A stretch of 64,000 nucleotides of DNA from assembly GCF_024713975.1 (NCBI RefSeq), contig NC_091111.1, positions 20,487,501-20,551,500 on the forward strand. Direction: 5' to 3'. The translations under genes were made by a program, and so were the position numbers. Below the pieces are notes generated by a model. It was not told where the DNA came from, searched no databases, and saw only the letters and a program-made list of their open reading frames with translations. Each line of letters begins with the position of its first letter. Position 1 is the stretch's first letter. The DNA is from Paralichthys olivaceus. Taxonomy: Eukaryota > Chordata > Actinopteri > Pleuronectiformes > Paralichthyidae. This document shows, piece by piece, positions 24,598 to 41,900 of this stretch.

Positions 24598-25590
24598 GTG
24601 AAAAACTGATTATTGATCATTTGTCCACGTTCACTTTTCCTTTAACTTTCGCTTCTTTGTTAAACTATTTAAACTTCGATGATTCACAAACTCGGTTCAG
24701 ATGTTTGTGCTCAAACAAAGTGATGATTTAATTCAATCTGTTTAATGTTTTAATCTGTGTATATGTGTTTATTGTTTAAATTAATTAAATCTGGTTGTGT
24801 CGGGACTTTCTTAAAAACGCAGGTGTAGTTGGAAAATGGGGTGTTTTCAATTTATTTACAGCCGGTCTCCCAATGTGCACTTGGACATTTTTACAAGAAT
24901 ATAAAAACAAATAATTTTAAATAAAAAAAACAACTTCTTCCCTACTTCCCACATAAGCTCTGATGTCACCTCCTCAGACTCAGAGAACAATGACAAGGGC
25001 TTAAGCTGCCCTTTTATACATTCAGCCCCTCCCACTGGGCTTAATCACCAATTTAAACAATATTATGGGCAAAAACCAGCGCATGGAAACAAAAATAACA
25101 GGTTACAATGACTTGTTTATATGTCACAAAATATCTCCTCTTTAAACAAATAATGACTTTTGCGAAAAAAGGCATTAACTATAAATAGTACAACTCTAAT
25201 TATCATTGAAAAAAACAACAGGAAACTATTTAAACGGACGGAAGTTGTGCCTGGAACTTCCTGCACCGACAGCTAGACGAACTAGCAGCGTCCCCAAACG
25301 GCTGGTGTGTGTGTGTGTGTGTGTGTGTGTGAACTAGGCCTGAGAGTGATATCTGCTTGTGTGGACCGAGCTGCTCCTTCACACTGGTTCAATGTGTTTA
25401 AATTATTCTGGTTTAATGTGTTTAAATTAATCTGGTTTAATCTGGTTCAATGTATTAACCTGTTTACTGTTTAGCTGTGACCTGACTTAAAGTTATTATT
25501 AATCAAAAACAGATGTTTTCATGTGTTGCTTCAGTAGATGATCAGACTGAGTGGTGGGCTCTGATTGGTCCATCACATCCAGGTGAAGCC

Positions 25591-28500
25591 ATGGCAGAAC
25601 TGCACGTGAACACACAGTAAGATACAATGACTTCACCATTTACCCGTGGTATGACATTAAATTAAATGTTATGTGTATAGTCATCATCATAATATACAAG
25701 GAAGGAGGAACGTTGAGGGTCTGAGTCTAGAACCCAGAGTGTGAGTTGTTCCACAGGACATCATTGGTTTATGTTCAGACGTGTCATGTGTTGAATTCAT
25801 TTGAAAGTGACTCTTCGACGTGTCATCTAATTGCCTGCAGGAGTGCTCAGAGTGGGGCGGGGCCTGAGGAGAAGGGCGGGGCCAGACAGGTCAGTGAGTA
25901 CTGTAAAGATTTGCTGACAAGAGGACGAGAGGAGCTGAGTTTGGAGGAGCTGCGAGCCGAACGCTACTTCCTGCAGAGACAGAGGAACGTGGAGGGTACG
26001 TTGGCTGGCGTGTTGGCTGGCGTGTTGGCTGGCGTGTTGGCTGGCCATTCTGATTGTGTGTATTCTGCAGAGAGACTGAAAAGTCTGACGGAGATGAAGG
26101 AACTGCTGAGTCATGAGCTCGAGGAGAAGAAGAAACTTTTACTGCTGAGAACATCACAACAAGTACTACTCATACTAATACAGCTAATAATAATAACAAT
26201 AATAATGATCATCATTATTATTAGGGAATATAATACTATTGTAGGTTCAGAGGAGAAACAACTCATACACAATAAATAAAGATGCACAAAAAGATGATTT
26301 ATGTTATTTTCGGTGGTTCATATCACACTGATCACTAGTTATTGATGGTCTCAGCAGGTGCTTCATGAAGCCTCCTCTCAGACGTCAGATTCTTGTCGAC
26401 CAGCTGTTTCCTCCTTCCAGATATACGATGAGTCACAGTCCACTGCTGCACGGCCTGCTGGGTAATAAACACATGGTTCACACGTGTGTTTATGTGTTTT
26501 AGCTGTGACCAAACTCATCACGTGTTTCATCAAACAGAAACTTTGACCTGCTCTACGACGTCTCCCTCCAACCTGACGACACAGGACTGAGTCTGAAGAT
26601 CCAGTTCCCAAGACCAGGTGAGTGAGACCAGGACTGAATCTGAGGGAACAATGTCTCATGCGTCATGATTATAATATTATTATATTATTATTAGTCAATA
26701 TGAAAACAGTTGTATTTAAACCAGTCATGTGTTCATCATTTGTTCATCTTGGGCCTTTCAGATTGTCCCGGAGGAACGACCGGAGACCTCAAGACTCTGG
26801 TGGACCCCCATCCCTCCTCCAGCCCTCACGAACCAGGCTCCTATACCACAAACAATTTGAGTCCCATACATGAGACCACTGTGGAAGCTGGAACCTGGAA
26901 TCTACTGGAAGACCAGAGGCAGGACAAGAACCAGAACCAAGACCAGAGCCAGGACCAGAAGCAGCAGGAGGAGATTGAACCTGGTACGTTATAATGAGCT
27001 AAACAGAAATGAGCTGCAACTGTTAAGAAAAGAAGAGATAAGAAAATCCTATTAGTCTCACAATGATTCTCTATTGATCTAATGTATAATAACATTAATT
27101 AAGCCGTGCTATGTTTCAGGACCAGCAGGGGGGGGGGTGGATCCCTGTGATCCAGAGGTCCGGCAGCGGCTGTTGGACGTCTGTGATGTCACTTCCTCTC
27201 CTGGTTTTCATTGCGAGTCTCGATCCCTCCCTCCTGTAAGCAGCTTTTTGCAGCTGGGTAAGAATGCACACGCCCTAACAAGAGTAAAATAAGATGGTTC
27301 TCCTCCGTATGGAGATGTTCTCCTCAGATTTACATCTCCCCGGGTCTTTTCTCTTTGACACTGTTCTCTTTGCTGCTTCTGTTAAATGACTGATCCTGGT
27401 GTGTGTGTTCTGTCCACCAGGAGGCGACGTGTATCACATCTACTCAAGAGTCTTAGATGAAGAAATGTTCTCCATTTATAAAGGAGCCACATATGATGAC
27501 AACGTTCTTGTTAAGGTTTGAATTCACACGACATTTCAATTCTGAGATTCATTCAGTAACCATGGTGACAGGTGTAATCAGTGATTCATCAGCAGCTGAG
27601 GCTCATGGGTAATGTCGCCTGTGCTGTAGGTGGACCGTTGTCGTATTCCGTGGGATTTTCATCAGTTTTGTCGCCTGAAGAAAAACTCATCTGTCAACAG
27701 TCTCCCTCTTATCAGCTGTTTCCTGTTTCTGGATGGCTGCATCACCGTCTACACCTGTCCACCTGACCACATGTTCACCGTGAGTTACTTCCTGTCCACG
27801 ACATGCCATGAGACACAAACTGAGGACCTGACGTGCGTGTGCGTGTGTGTGTGTCAGGAGCTGACGGAGTGTGAGGACTCGGCTGTTCGCAAATCTCTCC
27901 TCCTGCTGCAGTTGGTGTTGGAGCTTCACTCCTGCCGCTTGCTTCATGCGGCGCTGCGGCCTAGCATCCTCTTCGCTACTTATCGGTACGTCAGCTCACA
28001 GGAGAGGGGGGGTTCATATGACTCTGAAGCTGTTGATTGGTTGTTGGTTGTTGGTCCAGAGGTCTGAACCTTGAGCGGGTCTTCCCGGTGGACTGGTCGT
28101 CATCCGTGGACGTGCAGCAGGACGTCACCTCGGTGCAGCAGCTGTCATCAGCTCACTCTTACATTACAGTCGGTCTCCTGGAGCCAACGTCACCGCCACA
28201 GCTGGTACCACGTCCAACACACCTGTTCTCTCTGTACACACCCACCTACCTCACTGGGATTGGATAATACTAACCCCTCCCCCCTTCCATCAGGCAGATC
28301 TGGTGGGCGTGGCTGAAACTGTCCACCTCCTCCTGACCAACAGCAGGATGGTCCTGGTGAAAGACGATGACGGTTGGACAGTCGAGCAGTTCAGCCAAGA
28401 CGAGTCCTGGTACTGGTATTAAATCATTAATTAAATCAATAATAAATTATCATTTTATTGATTGATGTCATTACATTTCATTTAACTGACGCTTTTATCC

Positions 28501-28661
28501 AAAGCAACTTACAGATGTAACTTCCTGTCTGCAGCAACATGTTTCCGGGGACGTGGAAGACCTGGAGGAGGTTTTTCCGGTCGCTACTGAACGCCAGTGG
28601 TCGCTGTTCAATGTCCGTCCTGTCGGACGTGGCGGAGCAGTTGTCGGTTCTCTTAAAGTGA
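25591..28661 (+). CDS. bub1b: Short BUB1B (BubR1) lacking the N-terminal TPR/KEN half
   Basis: The product resembles the C-terminal half of the kinetochore pseudokinase BubR1. Coding exons are 25591-25616, 25841-25995, 26071-26162, 26382-26461, 26538-26617, 26762-26983, 27120-27257, 27421-27515, 27630-27779, 27858-27985, 28060-28204, 28294-28409 and 28535-28661. They give 517 residues with phases consistent. Visible parts are a Bub3-binding GLEBS-like segment ([12 protein letters not shown], about 41-52), an ABBA motif (FQIYDE, 103-108), an LxxIxE PP2A-B56 site (LSPIHE, 177-182) and the pseudokinase domain (about 230-517; [25 protein letters not shown]). The usual HGD reads HAA (376-378). Vertebrate BubR1 has about 1050 residues. 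The TPR and KEN boxes are absent, and no exon for them was seen between the leader exon and 25841. The pak6 neighbour matches human BUB1B-PAK6 linkage. Confidence 0.88.
25996..26070 (+). repeat. bub1b: 75-nt bub1b intron made of 12-bp repeats, in frame
   Basis: The intron between coding exons 2 and 3 of bub1b is 75 nt, divisible by three and free of stops. It contains about four copies of TTGGCTGGCGTG, which would encode a repeated Leu-Ala-Gly-Val if retained. The donor (gtacgt) and acceptor (tattctgcag) look normal. Confidence 0.75.
28457..28530 (+). repeat. Short fish repeat tail, 'gacgcttttatccaaagcaacttac'
   Basis: This core recurs widely in teleost genomes as part of a short interspersed element. 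Here it ends within about 15 bp of the acceptor of the last bub1b exon. The family assignment rests on memory of the motif only. Confidence 0.5.
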
Positions 28662-28704
28662 AACATCATCTGTTCTTTCTGTTCATCATTATTTTTCACA
28701 TTTA

Positions 28705-28710
28705 AATAAA
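28705..28710 (+). terminator. bub1b: bub1b polyadenylation signal
   Basis: AATAAA lies 44 bp after the bub1b stop codon at 28661, and a second lies a few bases later. Confidence 0.75.
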
Positions 28711-28797
28711 TTAATAAACTTTTTCACTGAATTTGTTTTCTGTTTTCTGTTGGAAAAGATTAAGAGAAAAAATTGGTCTGAAAATATAAATTTGAGA

Positions 28798-29330
28798 ACA
28801 TTAGAGTTTAAAGGTTCACTGTGTAGAACTTGGTGACATCTAGTGATGAAGTTGTATGTTGCAGCTGAATACCCCTCACCTCCCCCTTTTAAAATACGAA
28901 GGAGAACCTGTCATTATCTACTCAGCACTATGATGGAGGGGGGAGTGGAGTGTTTGAGTCCATTAAACACTTGTGGAGTCTCAGGGAAACTTTGTTAGCG
29001 CAGAATCCAACACAACTGAATTAACTGGAGACAAAAGCTTCAGATGCAATGAAACCAAAAAAACACTCCATATCTGCTCCTGTGATGTCATCAAGTGTCC
29101 ACAAGTCCCCACATTGAAATTCAACTGGAAACGACGTCATTTACAGTTTTAAGCCGAAAAGTCCACTATGAGAAGTAGTGAAGCTAGTGGATGTAGCCAC
29201 ACGAACGCACGTGCCCTTGAGCGAGAGTGTGCGTACATGAACGTGCCTCTGAGGAGGATATCAGAGGACATTTATGAAGTCTAAAATACTAAGAATCGTG
29301 TTTTAATTAACTGAATTAAACTTTGTCTTT
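28798..29330. repeat. Dispersed fish repeat ('ttcactgtgtagaacttggtgacatctag')
   Basis: The opening words 'aggttcactgtgtagaac', 'gacatctagtgatgaagttg' and 'tgaatacccctcacctcccc' match a repeat I recognise from many percomorph genomes. It fills the space after bub1b. I cannot name the family. Confidence 0.5.
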
Positions 29331-29494
29331 GTAGTCATCATGTGTCTGTAACTGGTGTGGTCACGCCTGTTTCTATAGAAACAACCTGGGTTACATGTTA
29401 AACCTTTAATAAACTGAACGTGTTCCAAGTTGAGTCATTTCTGCCTGAGGGGCGAGTGAGGCCTGCTGAGGCCTGTAGAGAGAGAGAGAGAGCG

Positions 29495-29762
29495 CTGTGT
29501 GTGTGTGCATGTTCTTGTACAGCTATCTTTGTGAGGACCAGTTTTAGACTTTAACCGATAGAGTGAGGACATTTTGGCCGATCCTCACTTTGTGACCCCC
29601 CCTTTAATGGACTGTTTGGGGGTTAAGACTTGGTTTTAGGGTTAGAATCAGGTTCAGGTTAGGTTAAGAGTGAGGGATTTAGTTTGGATGGTTAGGGTAA
29701 GGGGCTGGGGAATGCATTATGCCAATGAATGTCCTCACTAAGATAGAAGTACAAATGTGTGT
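29495..29762. mobile_element. Inverted-repeat element with 'gtgaggaca' ends, copy 1
   Basis: The segment runs from 'cttgtacagctatctttgtgaggacc' to 'gtcctcactaagatagaagtacaaa', which are near inverted repeats. The interior is 'ggttaagacttggttttagggttaga'. A rearranged, reversed relative lies at 36290-36702. It is consistent with a MITE abundant in spiny-rayed fishes. Confidence 0.65.
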
Positions 29763-29999
29763 GTTTAGGAGGAGAAACAAACTGTCAGTTAAACTAAACC
29801 CAGCCCCCTCCATCTTCTTTTTCCTTCATACCTGAAACACAGTGAGACAGGGACGAGCGAGGTGGAGAGAGAGAGACAGAGTAAGAGCAACAGAAGGAAG
29901 CAACAGAACCAACTCACCTGGACTCAGTGATGGTCTGGTTCTAAACATCTTTACTGTTATCTTCCCTGGTGCCTCTGTTCTCAACTTTCTTCATGTTCT

Positions 30000-30415
30000 C
30001 CTCTGTACTCCATGTTCTGTTCTTTGATTGTGATGTTCTCCCCTTGGTCTCCATGTTCTGTTCTTTGTTTTCCATGTTCTCCATGTTCTGTTCTTTGTTT
30101 TCCATGTTCTCCATGTTCTCCATGTTCTGTTCTTCGTTTTCCATGTTCTTCGTGTTCTCCATTGGTCTCCATGTTCTGTTCTTTGTTTCCCTTGTTCTGT
30201 TCCTTGATTTCAATGTTCTCCATCTTCTCCTTTGGTATCCATGTTCTGTACAGTGTTTTCCATGTCCTCCTCTGTTCTCCATGTCCTCTTCTTTGATTTC
30301 CAAGTTCTCCTGTTCTTCATGTTCTCCATGTTCTCCCTTGGTCTCTATGTTCTGTCTTTTGTTTTCCTTGTTCTGTTCTTTGTTTTCCATGTTCTCCTCT
30401 GTTCTCCTCTTGCAG
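30000..30415. repeat. Pyrimidine-rich minisatellite, 'ccatgttctgttctttgtttt'
   Basis: About 400 bp of imperfect 21-bp and 9-bp units (CCATGTTCTGTTCTTTGTTTT, CCATGTTCT) end at a splice acceptor (ctcttgcag, 30415). The strand asymmetry gives long artificial open frames on both strands. Confidence 0.85.
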
Positions 30416-30482
30416 GTGACTCACTCTGAGTGAGTGTGAATCAGTGCAGTTGTCTGGTCATGTCTTGTGTTTGATTCCTCAG
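30416..30482 (+). other. pak6: Possible pak6 5' noncoding exon
   Basis: The stretch is bounded by an acceptor (ctcctcttgcag) and a donor (TCCTCAG followed by gtatgt), and has no useful open frame. It lies 300 bp upstream of the pak6 coding exon, which itself begins after an acceptor (ttccctcag, ending at about 30759). This is inferred from splice-site quality alone. Confidence 0.4.
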
Positions 30483-30791
30483 GTATGTTAGTCACACCCT
30501 GAACACATTCACTCAATCTCGTACTTCCATCTTAGTGAGGACAATCACTGGAGTAATATTTAGATGATTCATTATTATTTAATGTTGTGTTAATGTTGTC
30601 AATGTTGTGATCATGCTGTGTCTGAGTGTGTGTCTATATGTCTGTGTTTGTGTGTCTGAGTGTGTGTCTATATGTCTGTGTTTGTGTGTCTGTGTGTGTG
30701 ACTCCATCCTTCATTGATTTTTCCGATTCAGCAGCAGTCATGTTGTTGTTTCCCTCAGGTCTCATCACTCCCCTGTTGTCACTGTGTTGCC

Positions 30792-36942
<6,151 letters not shown>

Positions 36943-37297
36943 AAACCTGAGAGTGTGTACGAGACGCTGAGAGCAGCTCAGCAGCATCACACCTGTGTCT
37001 CATTGATGGCAATGAAGGACTTCATCAGCCAATCACATACCAGTGTTGCTGTTGCCTATCAGACCTCTATCAACCAATAAGGTGAGTTAAACCATCCTAA
37101 CAATGGCCGCACGGTGACCGGCTGAGCACTGATGGTCACTTCAGGTCATGAACTTTGACCTGTCCCCCGAGAGCAGGAAGTGATATCATCAAATCTTTTC
37201 AAAATGAATGTAGCTTTAGAAGAACTTTATGTTCAAGTATTAAAAAATGAAATGATTGATTTGTTTTTAAGGTTTAAAATATTTGTTCTTGTGAAAG

Positions 37298-37303
37298 AAT
37301 AAA
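37298..37303 (+). terminator. pak6: pak6 polyadenylation signal
   Basis: AATAAA occurs 356 bp after the pak6 stop codon, followed by a T-rich stretch. Confidence 0.65.
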
Positions 37304-37309
37304 AAGTTG

Positions 37310-38790
37310 GTTTTTGTATTATTGTATTATTATTTGTATTGTTTTTATATTATTTACAGTCAAACTTTACTTTGTACATCAATAAATAATTATCTTAATG
37401 ATCTACATCTAAAATACATTATGAATATTTATTTTATATTTGTTCATGACATAATTTTCTAAATAATTCAGTCAATGATTTTATTATAACTGAACCACAA
37501 CATTTATTCTTCATTTTATACATAATTACTTTCATTTTGAAATCTCTAAATGTCAATAAATGATTAAGATTCAGATTTTTACACAAAATATTTAAAGTGA
37601 TGAAGAAGAGGCTTGTGTGAGTTTATCAGGACAAAGAGCCTCTGAGATAACATGAAGTTGTTTTAATGAGTGTGTGTTTGTGTCACATTACAAGAACACA
37701 AAGAAGCAAATAAAGACGAATTCAAGTGAAAATTCGACGTTTGTTTGTCTCTTCAATGCACAAACATCAGATAAAAAATAAATTCAATAATTATTCAACA
37801 TTTTCTCAAAAGTCAAAGTTACATTTTCCTTCTAGAACTTAATTTATACATTTATTTAAAAGATGAAAGTTTGTTTCTCGACAGAAACACTTGAAACACT
37901 AATACAAATGTTTTACTGCATTTAATTCAGTTTATTACTGATTACATTTATTATTTTCACTTTGATTTGAGCCTAAGTTGTTTTTAAATGTTTGTCGTCA
38001 CAAACTGACTTTGCTCGGGTTTCAACCCTGAAGATAAGTTTCTATTTGAGTCGAGACTCCGAGATAAAGAGAGACAAACACTCGAGTCCATCACAAAACA
38101 CTCGTCACATTTCAAACTATTTCTGCTTTTCTCTTTTTATCAGAAACGTTAGAACAAACCTAAAATCTTCTGTGAATTTAAACTGTTTAGTTTTAGAGAT
38201 TTAAACACACATTTAATCATTTCATTATGTTTCACAAATGTTTATATAAACAGACATTAGCCTCACATTTTCTCTCCAGAAAAAAACATTAAAACAAATC
38301 CTAAATCAAACTGAAGACAAAGTGATTAATTTGAAATTAATTTAGTAAAGATAAATTCTTCAAGTTCAAATAAAGAAACAAACTCATACACTGAAGTTTC
38401 TCTCTTTTTATTTTAGAAATATGTTCAAGAACAAAATACTGAACTAAATAAGATGTTAGAATTGTAGTTAGTGCAGATCTGCTGAATTGATAATTCATTA
38501 TAATAATAATAAGTAATAAGTATTCAGAAGTGAGAAGGTATTTTAAACACTTAACTGGATCAAAACGTTTGTAGCTTTACATCCTTTAAGTCGACGGTTG
38601 CAATGATTTAACTGCAGAACACACTGAGATGAGTCAGTTCTAAATGAAGAAGTGTCTGAGTCTTTATCTGCAGACAGATAAGCACTGAAACTCTACTCTC
38701 CTAAAATGGACTTAAACAGCCAAAGGTCCTGAATCTGCCCTCGAGGCGCTTCCACGTCCGAGGACAAATTTAGTTTGACCTTTTTTTTCT
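37310..38790. other. AT-rich intergenic between pak6 and the myosin gene
   Basis: No protein-coding sequence, RNA gene or clear repeat was recognised. The last few hundred bases must contain upstream control of the myosin gene. Confidence 0.5.
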
Positions 38791-38795
38791 TTCAG

Positions 38796-38835
38796 CAGTT
38801 GTCTCCTAATTTGGTCCACAGTGATACTTTATAAA
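38796..38835 (+). promoter_or_regulatory. Muscle-type core promoter of the intronless myosin: E-box, CArG box, TATA box
   Basis: An E-box CAGTTG lies at 38796-38801, a perfect CArG box CCTAATTTGG (the SRF site) at 38805-38814, and TATAAA at 38830-38835. The initiation codon follows 83 bp after the TATA box, leaving a short unspliced 5' UTR of roughly 55 bp. This spacing is typical of striated-muscle genes. Activity is inferred from the motifs. Confidence 0.7.
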
Positions 38836-38917
38836 CGGCCGCCTGCAGCAAAGACTCTGCAGATCTTCTTCTCTGTTTGTTGTCTGTTAAAACTGCTGAA
38901 GACCTCCACCCTCAAAT

Positions 38918-41900
38918 ATGGGTGATGCTCTGATGGCCGAGTTTGGGAAGGCGGCTCCTTACCTTAGAAAGTCAGACAAAGAGCGCCTGGAAGCTCAGAC
39001 CAGACCTTTTGACATCAAGACTGAATGTTTTGTAATTGACGATAAAGTTGAATATGTGAAGGGACAAATCCAGAGCAAAGACGGAGGGATGGTGACTGTC
39101 AAGAAGGATGATGGAACAACTGTAACTGTGAAGGAGTCCGATGTTCACCCACAGAACCCGCCAAAATTTGATAAAATTGAAGACATGGCAATGTTCACTT
39201 TCCTCCATGAGCCTGCAGTGCTGTTCAACCTCAAAGAGCGTTACGCAGCGTGGATGATCTACACCTACTCTGGGCTCTTCTGTGTCACCGTCAACCCCTA
39301 CAAGTGGCTTCCTGTCTACGACTCTGAGGTGGTGGCAGCCTACAGGGGGAAGAAGAGAACCGAGGCCCCCCCTCATATCTTCTCAATCTCTGATAATGCC
39401 TACCAGTACATGCTGACTGACAGAGAGAACCAGTCCGTCCTCATCACCGGAGAATCCGGAGCAGGAAAGACTGTGAACACTAAAAGAGTCATCCAGTACT
39501 TTGCCAGCATTGCAGCTGTTGGTGGTGGAGCCAAAAAAGACACCAGCAAGGGTACACTAGAGGATCAAATCATCCAGGCAAATCCTGCACTGGAGGCCTT
39601 TGGCAACGCCAAAACATTGAGAAATGACAATTCATCTCGTTTTGGAAAATTCATTCGAATTCACTTTGGTACGAGTGGCAAACTGTCATCTGCCGACATC
39701 GAGACGTACCTGCTGGAGAAGTCACGCGTCACTTTTCAGCTTAAGGCTGAAAGGGACTATCACATTTTCTACCAGATCCTTTCTAATCAAAAGCCAGAGC
39801 TGCTGGACATGCTGCTGATCACCAACAACCCGTATGACTACTCCTACATCTCCCAAGGAGAGGTAACAGTATCATCCATCAATGACTCGGAGGAGCTGAT
39901 GGCCACCGACAGTGCTTTCGATGTGCTCGGCTTCACTCCAGAAGAGAAGATGGGTGTCTATAAACTTACCGGTGCCATCATGCACTACGGCAACATGAAG
40001 TTCAAACAGAAGCAGCGTGAGGAGCAGGCTGAACCTGATGGAACGGAGGCTGCTGATAAATCAGCTTACCTGATGGGGCTGAACTCTGCTGACCTCATCA
40101 AAGGCCTGTGTCATCCCAGGGTCAAGGTAGGAAATGAATATGTCACCAAAGGCCAAAGTGTGGACCAAGTTTACTATGCCGTTGGTGCTCTGGCTAAGTC
40201 AGTGTATGAAAAGATGTTTAGCTGGATGGTGGTGAGAATTAACCAATCCCTGGACACCAAACAGCACCGACAGTACTTCATAGGAGTGCTGGACATTGCT
40301 GGATTTGAGATCTTTGATTTAAACACCTTCGAGCAGCTGTGCATCAATTACACTAATGAGAAACTGCAACAGTTTTTCAACCATCACATGTTTGTGTTGG
40401 AACAAGAGGAGTACAAGAAGGAAGGGATTGATTGGGAGTTCATTGACTTTGGGATGGACTTACAAGCGTGTATTGACCTAATTGAGAAGCCGCTTGGGAT
40501 CCTGTCAATTCTGGAGGAAGAATGCATGTTTCCCAAAGCCAGTGACCAGACTTTTAAGTCCAAGCTCTACGATAATCATCTGGGCAAGAACAAGATGTTT
40601 GAGAAGCCGAAGGCAGCAAAGGGGAAAGCAGAAGCTCATTTTGCTCTGGTTCACTATGCTGGTACTGTGGACTACAACATCGCTGGTTGGCTGGTCAAAA
40701 ACAAAGATCCCCTGAATGAAACAGTGGTTGGTCTTTACCAGAAATCCTCTCTGAAGCTCCTCAGTCTGTTGTTTTCAAGTTATTCAGGGACTGATGGTGG
40801 TGACAAGGGAAGTGGCAAAGGAGCCAAAAAGAAAGGCTCCTCATTCCAGACGGTGTCTGCACTTCACAGGGAGAACCTGAATAAGCTAATGAACAACCTG
40901 AAGACCACACATCCTCACTTTGTCCGCTGTCTAATTCCAAATGAGAAGAAAAACCCAGGAGTCATGGACAACTGCCTTGTGATGCACCAGTTGCGCTGTA
41001 ATGGTGTCCTAGAAGGCATCAGAATATGCAGGAAGGGTTTCCCAAACAGGGTGCTGTATGGCGACTTCAAACAGCGGTACAGGATCCTGAATGCCTCTGC
41101 CATTCCTGAGGGTCAATTCATTGACTGTAAGAAAAGTGCTGAAAAGTTGCTGGGATCACTGGACATTGACCACACCCAGTACAAGTTTGGCCACACAAAG
41201 GTTTTCTTTAAAGCTGGCTTGCTGGGAACTCTCGAGGAAATGCGAGATGAGCAACTCTCTCGGATCATCACCAGGATCCAGGCTAATGCCCGGGCACTCC
41301 TCATGAGGGCACAGTTTGCTAAACTAGTGGAACGTAGGGATGCTCTGATGGTCATCCAGTGGAACCTTCGCTCTTTCCTTGGTGTAAAAAATTGGCCCTG
41401 GATGAAGCTGTTCTTCAAGATCAAACCTTTGCTAAAGAGCGCTGAATCCGAGAAAGAGATGGCCAACATTAAAGATGAGTTCAACAAGCTAAAAGAAGCG
41501 CTGGAGAAATCAGAAGCAAGACGAAAGGAAATAGAGGAGAAAACGGTGACTCTTCTCCAAGAGAAGAATGATCTGACTCTGCAAATCCAGTCTGAACAGG
41601 ATACTCTGACAGATGCTGAAGAACGCTGTGAACAGCTTATTAAGAGCAAGATTCAACTGGAGGCCAAGCTGAAAGAGATGACAGAAAGACTCGAAGATGA
41701 AGAAGAGCTGAATGCAGACCTCACAGCTAAAAAACGTAAACTTGAGGATGAAAGCTCTGAGTTGAAAAAAGATATCGATGACCTGGAGCTGACTTTGGCC
41801 AAAGTTGAGAAAGAGAAACACGCTACAGAGAATAAGGTGAAAAACCTAACAGAGGAAATGGCTTCCCAGGATGAGAACATCATGAAACTGACCAAAGAGA

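Noticed and set aside
29941-30433. Frames of about 150 codons on both strands (Met-Glu-Asn-Lys and Met-Phe-Cys-Ser repeats)
   Set aside because: They follow the 9/21-bp minisatellite and have no non-repetitive segment or family resemblance.
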